64,000 nucleotides of DNA, taken from NCBI RefSeq assembly GCF_902833905.1, contig NZ_CADFGP010000014.1, positions 1 through 64,000 on the forward strand. Reading direction: 5' to 3'. The translations under genes and the position numbers were made by a program. Source of the DNA: Paraburkholderia tuberum STM678. GTDB lineage: Bacteria > Pseudomonadota > Gammaproteobacteria > Burkholderiales > Burkholderiaceae. Below are positions 57,066 through 64,000 of this stretch, one piece after another; the stretch's first letter is position 1, and each line of letters begins with the position of its first letter. The notes below the pieces were generated by a model, which had not been told where the DNA came from, did not search any database, and saw nothing but the letters and a program-made list of their open reading frames with translations.

Positions 57066-58481
57066 TCAGCCAATATGGCTGCGCTGCGCGGCATACAACT
57101 CGCGGAACGTACGACCCACCGGCGCCGGCATGTCGCGCGTATCGGTCCAGCCCGCGCCGCCGAGCGGCAGTTTGGCGATCGACCGATTGCGCCCACCCAT
57201 GCGCTCCAGCACGCGCACGGCGAGTTTGGTAAAGAGCGCATAGGCATCGGGATGCAGCGCGAGCCAGCCCCACAGCGCCAACCCGGCGCGCTCCTTCCAC
57301 GGCCGCAGGTGTCGCTCCATCTGCTTTTCGCGCAGCTTGCGCAACAGATCGGACAGCGGGATACCGACCGGGCACACGCTATTGCATTCGCCGCATAACG
57401 TCGCCGCTTGCGGCAGGTCGAGCGCCTTGTCGATGCCGACATAGCTCGGCGTCAGTACCGACCCCATCGGCCCCGGATAGACCCAGCCATATGCGTGCCC
57501 GCCGACCTTCTGATACACCGGGCAATGGTTCATGCACGCGCCGCAGCGGATGCAGCGAAGCATCTCCTGGAAGTCGCCGCCGATCAGCCCTGTGCGGCCA
57601 CCGTCGACCAGCACCACGTACATATGCTCGGGCCCATCCTGATCGCCCGCGCCACGCGGCCCGGTCAGCATCGAAAAATAGTTCGAGGTGGCCTGGCCGG
57701 TTGCCGAACGCGGCAGCAGGCGCATAGCCGTCGCGAGATCCTCGAGCGTCGGCAGCACCTTCTCGATGCCGGTGACAGCGACATGCACGCGCGGCAACAC
57801 CGTGCACATACCTTCGTTGCCCTCGTTGGTCACGAGCGCGACCGAGCCCGTTTCCGCGATGATGAAATTGCCGCCCGTCACGCCCATGTCCGCGCTCAGA
57901 AAATGCGGCCGCAGCATCTCGCGCGCCTCACGCGTCATGTCGGGAATCTCGGTGAGCCGCGGCCGGCCGTGCGTCTTCGCGAACAGATCGGCGATCTCGT
58001 CCTTATCCTTGTGAACGACCGGCGCGATGATGTGGCTTGGCGGCTCGTTGTCGTTGATCTGCAGGATGTATTCGCCAAGGTCGGTTTCGATCGACTGCAC
58101 GCCCATCTGCCCGAGCACTTCGTTCAGACGCATTTCCTCGGTGACCATCGACTTGGTCTTGATCACCTTCTTCACGTCGTGCTTGCGCGCAATGTCGCCG
58201 ACGAGCCGCGCGGCCTCCTGCGTGGTCTCCGCGAACAGCACAGTCACGCCGCGCCGGGTCGCCTCGCGCTCGAAGGTTTCGAGCCACACGTCGAGATTCT
58301 CGAGCGCGCGATCACGGCGCTCCTTGAGCGCGGCCCGCGTCGCGGGGAAATCGATCGCGGTCATCGCGCTCGCGCGCGCCGACACGAACTTCGTGGACAG
58401 CTTGGTCAGGTTCTGCTGCAGGCGCTGGTCGGCGAGTTTCTGGCCGGCGCGAGCCTTGAACTGCATCGATTGGACTTGCAT
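57066..58481 (-). CDS. lutB: L-lactate utilisation protein LutB
   Basis: LutB is the [4Fe-4S] subunit of the LutABC (YkgEFG) L-lactate oxidation complex. The 471-residue protein (start at 58481) has an N-terminal LUD domain and a C-terminal ferredoxin-like part with CIRCGACMNHCP and CGECNSVCP, giving two cluster motifs. It is full length (E. coli YkgF 475 aa). It is downstream of lutA with a gap of 111 bp. No lutC gene follows or precedes. Confidence 0.92.
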   Translation of the reverse strand: MQVQSMQFKARAGQKLADQRLQQNLTKLSTKFVSARASAMTAIDFPATRAALKERRDRALENLDVWLETFEREATRRGVTVLFAETTQEAARLVGDIARKHDVKKVIKTKSMVTEEMRLNEVLGQMGVQSIETDLGEYILQINDNEPPSHIIAPVVHKDKDEIADLFAKTHGRPRLTEIPDMTREAREMLRPHFLSADMGVTGGNFIIAETGSVALVTNEGNEGMCTVLPRVHVAVTGIEKVLPTLEDLATAMRLLPRSATGQATSNYFSMLTGPRGAGDQDGPEHMYVVLVDGGRTGLIGGDFQEMLRCIRCGACMNHCPVYQKVGGHAYGWVYPGPMGSVLTPSYVGIDKALDLPQAATLCGECNSVCPVGIPLSDLLRKLREKQMERHLRPWKERAGLALWGWLALHPDAYALFTKLAVRVLERMGGRNRSIAKLPLGGAGWTDTRDMPAPVGRTFRELYAAQRSHIG

Positions 58482-58592
58482 GGCGGCCCTGATGAGATCG
58501 GATTGAAACGCGCGGCGCATTCGCGCCCGACGCAATGCGTGACAGACAAGATAAACGTGACGCGAACAATGGCGGTGTTCGCCGCGCGGGGA

Positions 58593-59315
58593 TTACACGT
58601 CGCCGGCCAGCACCTGTGCGATATGCAGCACGCGCGTCGTCGAGTCGCCGTTGCGGCGCAGCCGCCCTTCGATATTCAACATGCAGCCGAGGTCGCCGAG
58701 CACCACCGCACCGGCGCCGCTCGCGGCGATGTTCGCGCACTTTTCGTCGACGATCGCGGTCGAGATATCGCCGTATTTGACCGCGAAAGTGCCGCCGAAG
58801 CCGCAGCAATGCTCGCAGCCTTTCATCTCGGTGACCGCGACGCCGACCTGCGCGAGCAGTTCGCGCGGCTGTTCCTTGACGCCCAGTTCGCGCAAGCCCG
58901 AACACGAGTCGTGATAAGTCACCTGTCCCGCGAACTCGCCCGGTTGCAACTGCACCTTCGCGACGTTGACGAGGAAATCCGTCAGCTCGAACACCTTGCC
59001 GCGCAGGCGGCCGAAACGGTTCATCAGTTCGGGATCGTCGCGGAACACGTCGCCGTAGTGCGCGCGGATCATGCCGCCGCACGAGCCCGACGGCACCACC
59101 ACATAGTCGAACTGTTCGAACTCGCGCAGCGTTTTCTCGGCAAGGTCGCGCGCGAGGCGGCGGTCTCCCGAGTTATACGCAGGTTGCCCGCAACAGGTTT
59201 GCGCGGGCGGCACTACGACCTCGAAACCGGCGCCTTCGATCAGCTTGATGACGGAGAAACCGATCTCGGGACGCATCAGGTCAATCAGGCAAGTGATGAA
59301 CAATCCGACTCGCAT
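58593..59315 (-). CDS. lutA: L-lactate utilisation protein LutA
   Basis: LutA is the CCG-domain (cysteine-rich) subunit of the LutABC complex. The 240-residue protein has two CCG motifs: QTCCGQPAYNSG and HCCGFGGTF. The start at 59315 is chosen because MRVGLFITCLIDL is the family N-terminus. Its partner lutB follows, and an IclR regulator is encoded divergently 178 bp away. Confidence 0.92.
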   Translation of the reverse strand: MRVGLFITCLIDLMRPEIGFSVIKLIEGAGFEVVVPPAQTCCGQPAYNSGDRRLARDLAEKTLREFEQFDYVVVPSGSCGGMIRAHYGDVFRDDPELMNRFGRLRGKVFELTDFLVNVAKVQLQPGEFAGQVTYHDSCSGLRELGVKEQPRELLAQVGVAVTEMKGCEHCCGFGGTFAVKYGDISTAIVDEKCANIAASGAGAVVLGDLGCMLNIEGRLRRNGDSTTRVLHIAQVLAGDV

Positions 59316-59493
59316 GAGCCCTCCTTGCGGGGAAACGTCCCTGATTATCCGCTGTTTGCCGGTGCAATACCAACGGCCGAAAGGCATAGGAAGCACGCCG
59401 CGCCGGATTGGAAGCGCGCCTCGAAGCGTTCGCTTTTTTCACAATACGAGATACAATCAGTTTTCGCTGTTTGACGCATCCACCGATTCTCAT

Positions 59494-60324
59494 ATGAGCG
59501 ATACGAACCCGGATCCCAAAACTTCGATCCAGGTGATCGAACGCATGATGCGCCTGCTCGACGCACTGGCGGCGCATAGCGACCCGGTCAGCCTGAAAGA
59601 ACTGGCCATCCGCACGGAGCTGCATCCATCCACCGCGCACCGCATCCTGAATGATATGGTGATGTGCCGGCTGGTCGACCGTTCAGACCCCGGCACCTAC
59701 CGTCTTGGCATGCGCCTGCTCGAACTGGGCAATCTCGTCAAGGCGCGCCTGTCGGTGCGCGACGCGGCGCTCACGCCGATGCGCGAGCTGCACCGCGAAA
59801 CCGGGCAGACCGTGAACCTGTCGGTGCGTCAGGGCGACGAAATCGTCTATATCGAACGCGCGTATTCGGAGCGCTCGGGCATGCAGGTGGTGCGGGCGAT
59901 CGGCGGGCGCGCGCCGCTTCATCTGACCTCGGTCGGCAAGCTGTTCCTCGCGGCCGACGAAGCCACCCGCGTGCGTGCCTACGCAACACGCACCGGTCTG
60001 TCGGGCCACACGCAGAACAGCATCACCGATCTCGCGAAACTCGAGCGCGAGCTGTCGCATGTGCGCCAGCAGGCCTGCGCGCGCGACAACGAGGAACTGG
60101 AGTTGGGCGTGCGCTGCATCGCCGCCGGCATCTACGACGATACCGGCAAGCTGGTCGCGGGGCTGTCGCTGTCGGCGCCGGCCGATCGTTTGCAGGATTC
60201 ATGGCTCGGGCAGTTGAGCCAGACCGCGTTGATGATTTCGGAATCGCTCGGCTACCGCCCGCAGCCGCAGCAGGACCATGCGCACGGCGGGCACGGCTCA
60301 CATGGCTCGCACGGCCAGCATTAG
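59494..60324 (+). CDS. IclR family transcriptional regulator
   Basis: A 276-residue IclR-type regulator: N-terminal winged helix with SLKELAIRTELHPSTAHRIL (about residues 33-52) and a C-terminal effector-binding domain. Its divergent position suggests it controls lutAB, possibly sensing lactate or a related acid. It ends in an unusual His/Gly tail of about 17 residues (nine His from HDHAHGG onwards), which could bind metal. The tail is not part of the family domain. Confidence 0.92.
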   Translation: MSDTNPDPKTSIQVIERMMRLLDALAAHSDPVSLKELAIRTELHPSTAHRILNDMVMCRLVDRSDPGTYRLGMRLLELGNLVKARLSVRDAALTPMRELHRETGQTVNLSVRQGDEIVYIERAYSERSGMQVVRAIGGRAPLHLTSVGKLFLAADEATRVRAYATRTGLSGHTQNSITDLAKLERELSHVRQQACARDNEELELGVRCIAAGIYDDTGKLVAGLSLSAPADRLQDSWLGQLSQTALMISESLGYRPQPQQDHAHGGHGSHGSHGQH

Positions 60325-60381
60325 TAAAGGGGGCGGCCGCCCAACCGCCGTGCATCCTTTGCCCTCCCGCCGGCGCCATGA

Positions 60382-60409
60382 AAAAAGCCTCGCATCCGCG
60401 AGGCTTTTT
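60382..60409. terminator. Bidirectional terminator between the IclR gene and pbpG
   Basis: AAAAAGCCTCGC (60382-60393) pairs with GCGAGGCTTTTT (60398-60409), loop ATCC. Its A-rich and T-rich sides suit both the IclR gene (plus) and pbpG (minus). Confidence 0.92.
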
Positions 60410-60466
60410 CTTTGCCCGTCATCTGCAGCCGGACTGACTACCACCGGCTGAGTATGCGTTGCGGCT

Positions 60467-61657
60467 TCAGGTACCCGGACCGCCGGCATCGGCGCTCGTG
60501 ATACGCGGCTGGTCGCCGCCGTTGTCGAGCCACGTACGCAGACGCGTCGCGTCCGCGAAACGCGAGTACTTGCCCGACGAATCGAGCAGCACCAGGATCA
60601 TCGGCCGGCCGTGGATGGTCGCCTGCATCACGAGACACTCGCCCGCTTCGTTGATGAAGCCGGTCTTCTGCAGACCGATGTCCCACGTCGGGTTGCGCAC
60701 CAGCGCGTTCGTGCTGTTGTACGCGAGCGTGCGCTTGCCGGTGTACACCTCATAGCTGTGATCGGTCGAGAACTTGCGGATCAACGGGTACTGATACGCC
60801 GCGTTGACCATCTTCACGAGATCGCGCGCGCTCGACACGTTCATGCTCGTCAGACCGGTCGGGTTCTCGAAGTGCGTGTCGTTCATGCCGAGCTGCCTGG
60901 CCTTCGCGTTCATCGCCGCGAGGAACGCCGGACGGCCGCCCGGGTAGTAGCGCGACAGCGCCGCCGCCGCGCGGTTTTCCGACGCCATCAGCGCGATGTG
61001 CAGCATGTCCTCGCGCGACAGCACCGAGCCCACCGACAGACGCGAACCGGTGTTCTTCTCGTAGTCGCGGTCTTCGTCGGTGACTTCGATCTGATCGGTC
61101 ATCGGCTCTTTCGAATCGAGCACCACCATCGCGGTCATCAGCTTGCTGATCGATGCGATCGGTACCACCGCGCGCGAGTTCTTGTCGAACAGCGTCTCGC
61201 CGCTGTTCTGGTCGATCACATAGGCGACGCTCGAGCGCAGCATCAGCGCGTCCGGCGTCTCGTGCAGACCAAACGCCTGGCCGACGCTCGGCTGGCGCGG
61301 CTCGTACGCGACGCGTCGCATCACCGAACGGTGTCGGCCGTTCGCCGTGAACGTGACGCGCTTGCGTTTGACGCCGGCGTGCGGGGCATCTTCATCCGCC
61401 GCAGCGGCTTTGACGGCCTCACCCTTGCCGGCTTTCGCCGCATGGCTCGACACCTTTCCGGTGGCGGCCGCCTGCGCAGGCTTCCTGGCAGTTTTAGCGT
61501 GTTTGGAAGTGTTTGCGGATGCAGCAGACGTAGCTGCAAAAGTGCTGACAGGCGTAGCGAACGCCGCTGCGACGGCCAGCGAGACGGCCACCGATAGAGC
61601 GGTGCTGCGCGCCGCGCCGTGGAGCACTTTTAGCGACGAAAACATGTCGGTTTTCAT
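60467..61657 (-). CDS. pbpG: D-alanyl-D-alanine endopeptidase (PBP7 family)
   Basis: PBP7/8-type enzymes cleave peptidoglycan cross-links in the periplasm. From the ATG at 61657 the protein has 396 residues: a signal peptide, an Ala/Lys-rich linker (about 40-95), and the peptidase domain with SISK (Ser169), SEN (226-228) and KTG (in LQKTGFINEAGE). All three active-site motifs are present. The linker is longer than in E. coli PbpG. A promoter is seen upstream. Confidence 0.94.
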   Translation of the reverse strand: MKTDMFSSLKVLHGAARSTALSVAVSLAVAAAFATPVSTFAATSAASANTSKHAKTARKPAQAAATGKVSSHAAKAGKGEAVKAAAADEDAPHAGVKRKRVTFTANGRHRSVMRRVAYEPRQPSVGQAFGLHETPDALMLRSSVAYVIDQNSGETLFDKNSRAVVPIASISKLMTAMVVLDSKEPMTDQIEVTDEDRDYEKNTGSRLSVGSVLSREDMLHIALMASENRAAAALSRYYPGGRPAFLAAMNAKARQLGMNDTHFENPTGLTSMNVSSARDLVKMVNAAYQYPLIRKFSTDHSYEVYTGKRTLAYNSTNALVRNPTWDIGLQKTGFINEAGECLVMQATIHGRPMILVLLDSSGKYSRFADATRLRTWLDNGGDQPRITSADAGGPGT

Positions 61658-61692
61658 GGGTGTTCGATAGGGAGCGGCGAGAGGTTTCCGCA

Positions 61693-61721
61693 AGTGTAGT
61701 AAAGCAACGAAAAATTAGCAA
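61693..61721 (-). promoter_or_regulatory. Sigma70 promoter of pbpG
   Basis: On the minus strand, TTGCTA (61716-61721) and TACACT (61693-61698) are spaced by 17 bp, about 36 nt before the ATG. Confidence 0.6.
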
Positions 61722-62240
61722 TTTGAAGCACTTATACGCGCTCCTTAAACCGGCTTGTCAGCTCCGATCGCGAAAACACGAATAAGTGCCGCGCCTCGAT
61801 CGAAAAAAAACGATCGTCGCGCCAGCAAGCCTCGCCATCGCCGCCCGGCCCAATCGAGCAGATCATTGCAGGATAACGGCAATTTTGAGACAACCTTGAT
61901 TCGGGGAAATACTGTCAGAGCACAGGCGGAAACTACTGCGCCGCGCCATGAAGGCGTTGCGAGCGTGCGACGGACTTTTTTAAGTGTCCGACGAAAGTCG
62001 CTAACGCGCGTTCGACTGCCATCGTTCTTTAACGTTCCTTGTCATCTTGTGGTTTACATCGAATTGATGATGATCGGTTTTTTAGGGGCGAATTGCTGCC
62101 ACACGAAAAAATAATCTCCCGACGGCCTGCTAAACGGTTGGTTTATGTCGCACCAGTACGGTGCAACGAGCAATCGTTCCGCGTCATGTTAATGACATGC
62201 CTACTGTATAACCTATTGTTTTGTCGCCATTTTCTTAACA

Positions 62241-62257
62241 TTGTGCGATGCACAAAA
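62241..62257 (+). promoter_or_regulatory. Upstream operator-like repeat of the phasin promoter
   Basis: TTGTGC-GAT-GCACAA (62241-62255) is a perfect inverted repeat, and TGCGATGCACAAAA (62244-62257) occurs again at 62303-62316. It ends 5 bp before the -35 box. The place fits a PhaR operator. Confidence 0.75.
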
Positions 62258-62262
62258 AGCGC

Positions 62263-62290
62263 TTGACATTCCTTGTGGGCATCCTAAAAT
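62263..62290 (+). promoter_or_regulatory. Sigma70 promoter of the phasin gene
   Basis: TTGACA (62263-62268) and TAAAAT (62285-62290) are spaced by 16 bp, a near-consensus promoter with a perfect -35. The leader is about 110 nt. Confidence 0.85.
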
Positions 62291-62302
62291 GGGAACCATT
62301 GC

Positions 62303-62316
62303 TGCGATGCACAAAA
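62303..62316 (+). promoter_or_regulatory. Downstream operator-like repeat of the phasin promoter
   Basis: The 14-mer TGCGATGCACAAAA repeats the upstream site exactly and lies just after the predicted transcription start. Repressor bound here would block initiation or clearance. Confidence 0.75.
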
Positions 62317-62405
62317 CATCGCGGTCCGGGGAGACGATAAATCTGCGTCTCGCCACCCACCCAATGCGGTCCGCACAGACCGGCCGCAATCCAGGAGCGT
62401 AAACC

Positions 62406-62981
62406 ATGACTCTGCTGACCCCTGAGCAATTCGCCGCAGCCCAGAAAGCCAACTTCGAAACCCTGTTCGGCCTGACGACCAAAGCATTTGAAGGTGTCGA
62501 AAAGCTGGTCGAGCTGAACCTGCAAGTTGTGAAGTCGACGCTCGCCGAAAGCCAGGAAAATGCCCAACGCGCGCTGTCCGTGAAGGATGCGCAGGAACTG
62601 CTGGCACTGCAAGCAAGCCTCGCCCAGCCGGTGGCTGAAAAGGCGCTGTCGTATGGCCGCCATGTGTACGAAATCGTTTCGGCAACGCAGGGTGAATTCA
62701 CCCGCGTCGCGGAAGCGCAATTCGAAGAGCAAAACCGCAAGGTTCAGGCGCTCGTCGAAAACGTCGCCAAGAACGCGCCGGCCGGTTCGGAAACCGCTGT
62801 CGCCGTGATGAAGTCGGCTATCACCGCCGCCAACACCACGTACGAAACGGTCCACAAGGCAACCCGCCAGGCTGTCGAAATCGCCGAAAGCAACTTCAAC
62901 GCAGCTGCAACGGCCGCTTCGAAGGCAGCTTCGCAAGCCGCTGCGCAAGCATCGCGCGCCGCCGCCAAGAAGGCCGTCTAA
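62406..62981 (+). CDS. phaP: Phasin (polyhydroxyalkanoate granule protein)
   Basis: Phasins coat polyhydroxybutyrate granules and control their size and number. The 191-residue protein begins [19 protein letters not shown], is almost wholly alpha-helical with no membrane segment, and ends in an Ala/Lys-rich tail ([20 protein letters not shown]), all typical of PhaP1-type phasins. It has its own strong promoter with two operator-like repeats, and is followed by two tandem terminators. Its codon use is less GC-biased than its neighbours, as expected for a highly expressed gene. Confidence 0.95.
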   Translation: MTLLTPEQFAAAQKANFETLFGLTTKAFEGVEKLVELNLQVVKSTLAESQENAQRALSVKDAQELLALQASLAQPVAEKALSYGRHVYEIVSATQGEFTRVAEAQFEEQNRKVQALVENVAKNAPAGSETAVAVMKSAITAANTTYETVHKATRQAVEIAESNFNAAATAASKAASQAAAQASRAAAKKAV

Positions 62982-63145
62982 GCTTCACGCGTCAACACGC
63001 CAGGCTTTATGCCTCGCGTCGTCTTTCACGCCGGCCCAGCCTATGCGCTGCGCCGGCGTTATCGCAAGCAACAGCGTCGTGCCGTTGCCGCTTATACGGT
63101 TTGATGAGCCGAACGCTCCGATACGTTGCAATGGCGTATCGTTTG

Positions 63146-63171
63146 CCCGGCCGCCAAGCCGGGATTTTTTT
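63146..63171 (+). terminator. First terminator after the phasin gene
   Basis: CCCGGC (63146-63151) pairs with GCCGGG (63158-63163), 6-nt loop, followed by A and seven T. Rho-independent, plus direction. Confidence 0.8.
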
Positions 63172-63199
63172 GCCCGCCACTGGCCGCCACGAAAACAGA

Positions 63200-63234
63200 A
63201 ACGGCGCGCTCCGCCATGGAGCGCGCCGTTTTTC
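63200..63234. terminator. Second terminator, shared by the phasin gene and lpdA
   Basis: A 13-bp perfect stem (63200-63212 with 63218-63230, AACGGCGCGCTCC/GGAGCGCGCCGTT, loop GCCAT). On the plus strand it runs into TTTTTCTTT; on the minus strand the T-run is interrupted but present. It can end lpdA transcripts 70 nt after the stop. Confidence 0.85.
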
Positions 63235-63299
63235 TTTGCCGTACGGCTCGACCGGCTTTGCCGCGCCCGCATGTCGTCACGCAGGCGCGGCGCACCGCG

Positions 63300-64000
63300 T
63301 TACTTCTTCTTGACGGGCGGCAGATCGGTACAGACGCCTTCATACAACTCGGCCGCCATGCCGATCGATTCGCCGAGCGTCGGATGCGGATGGATCGTCT
63401 TGCCGATATCCGTTGCGTCCGCGCCCATCTCGATCGCGAGACAGACTTCGCTGATCAGGTCGCCCGCATTCAGACCGACGATACCGCCGCCGATCACGCG
63501 ATGCGTTTGCTCATCGAACAGCAGCTTCGTGAAGCCCTCGTCGCGACCGTTGGCGATCGCGCGACCCGATGCGGCCCACGGAAACACCGCCTTGCCGAAC
63601 TTGACGCCTTCGGCTTTCAGCTGGTCTTCCGTCTTGCCGGCCCATGCCACTTCCGGATCGGTGTAGGCCACCGACGGAATCTGCAGCGCGTCGAAGTACG
63701 CCTTCTCGCCATGCGCGGCTTCCGCCGCCACGTGGCCTTCGTGCACGGCCTTGTGCGCAAGCATCGGCTGACCGACGATGTCGCCGATCGCGAAGATGTG
63801 CGGCACATTCGTGCGCTGTTGCCTGTCGACTTCGATGAAGCCGCGATCCGTCGCCGCGACGCCGGCCTTTTCCGCGCCGATCCGCTTGCCGTTCGGCGAG
63901 CGGCCGACGGCCACCAGCACGAGGTCGTAGCGTTGCGGCTCGGCCGGCGCCTGCTCGCCCTCGAACGACACGTAGATGCCGTCGTCCTTCGCTTCGGCGG
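63300..64000 (-). CDS. lpdA: Dihydrolipoyl dehydrogenase, C-terminal part (runs off the window)
   Basis: The E3 enzyme reoxidises lipoamide in pyruvate or 2-oxoglutarate dehydrogenase. Only about 233 C-terminal residues are present, and the frame stays open to the window edge. They include LVAVGRSPNG, the FAD-binding FAIGDIVGQPMLAHKA, and the dimer-interface catalytic pair in TIHPHPTLGES. In Burkholderia such a gene commonly ends the aceE-aceF-lpdA pyruvate dehydrogenase operon next to a phasin gene, which is the likely identity here. No in-frame stop is seen in the visible part. Confidence 0.93.
   Translation of the reverse strand, partial: AEAKDDGIYVSFEGEQAPAEPQRYDLVLVAVGRSPNGKRIGAEKAGVAATDRGFIEVDRQQRTNVPHIFAIGDIVGQPMLAHKAVHEGHVAAEAAHGEKAYFDALQIPSVAYTDPEVAWAGKTEDQLKAEGVKFGKAVFPWAASGRAIANGRDEGFTKLLFDEQTHRVIGGGIVGLNAGDLISEVCLAIEMGADATDIGKTIHPHPTLGESIGMAAELYEGVCTDLPPVKKK

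Larger units (their letters stand above)
61658..62262. other. Long intergenic region between pbpG and the phasin promoter
   Basis: About 600 bp with no credible gene, lower GC than its surroundings. It holds the pbpG promoter, an inverted CGATCG-A8-CGATCG (61797-61816), and a hairpin followed by a T6 run (61955-61981). This may be the end of a small RNA; see findings. Confidence 0.5.
62982..63299. other. Intergenic region between the phasin gene and lpdA
   Basis: About 318 bp between convergent genes. It holds two intrinsic terminators (63146-63171 and 63200-63234) and no credible gene. Confidence 0.7.

Noticed and set aside
61755..62114. A 119-codon plus-strand frame in the gap before the phasin gene
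   Set aside because: Starts without a ribosome binding site, crosses a terminator-like hairpin, and has no plausible protein features.

Overview
The window is a stretch of high-GC (roughly 63-65% by eye) core chromosome from a Burkholderiaceae bacterium, most likely Paraburkholderia or a close relative (Burkholderia, Caballeronia). The grounds are gene order (ndk-rlmN-rodZ-ispG-hisS-yfgM-bamB-der-hfq-hflX-hflK-hflC-hisZ-purA; iscRSUA-hscBA-fdx-iscX; pyrG-kdsA-eno-ftsB), a phasin gene next to a dihydrolipoyl dehydrogenase gene, and protein sequences that read as beta-proteobacterial. I saw no rRNA, tRNA, CRISPR array, prophage or intact insertion sequence.

Layout. 1-17.8 kb: sixteen genes on the minus strand, from ndk down to a phosphoribosyltransferase gene after purA. 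They cover outer-membrane assembly (bamB), cell shape (rodZ), isoprenoid precursors (ispG), histidine biosynthesis and tRNA charging (hisZ, hisS), RNA regulation (hfq), ribosome-linked GTPases (der, hflX) and membrane protease control (hflKC). Intrinsic terminators after rodZ and bamB split the array. 18-28 kb: a plus-strand BI-1/YccA membrane protein, then a minus-strand series: ferritin-like protein, alpha/beta hydrolase, rnm, yciO, site-2 protease, trpS, methyltransferase, dapA, bamC, metallo-hydrolase. 28.3-30.5 kb: gamma-carbonic anhydrase, hslO (Hsp33) and a small lipoprotein on the plus strand. 30.5-41.8 kb: minus-strand pyrG-kdsA-eno-ftsB, a hydrolase, comEC, tatD and lolD-lolC. 42-48.8 kb: plus-strand rpfE-like gene, recJ, prfB (programmed +1 frameshift), lysS and a glycine-zipper protein. 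48.9-55.8 kb: the complete ISC iron-sulfur assembly operon on the minus strand, preceded by a low-molecular-weight phosphatase gene. 55.9-60.4 kb: two small envelope proteins, lutA-lutB and a divergent IclR regulator. 60.4-64 kb: pbpG, a long intergenic region, a phasin gene with clear operator-like repeats, and the C-terminal part of lpdA running off the window.

Points worth a second look: TrpRS carries a four-cysteine pattern almost identical to the [4Fe-4S] TrpRS of Thermotoga; the isc promoter carries two 25-bp IscR type-1-like boxes placed exactly over a sigma70 promoter, and an intrinsic terminator sits inside the isc operon; the phasin promoter is bracketed by two copies of a 14-bp repeat, as expected for PhaR control; lutAB lacks an adjacent lutC and its IclR regulator has a His-rich tail; and several intergenic regions hold unexplained hairpins. 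No wholly new multi-gene system was found: this is mostly conserved housekeeping chromosome.
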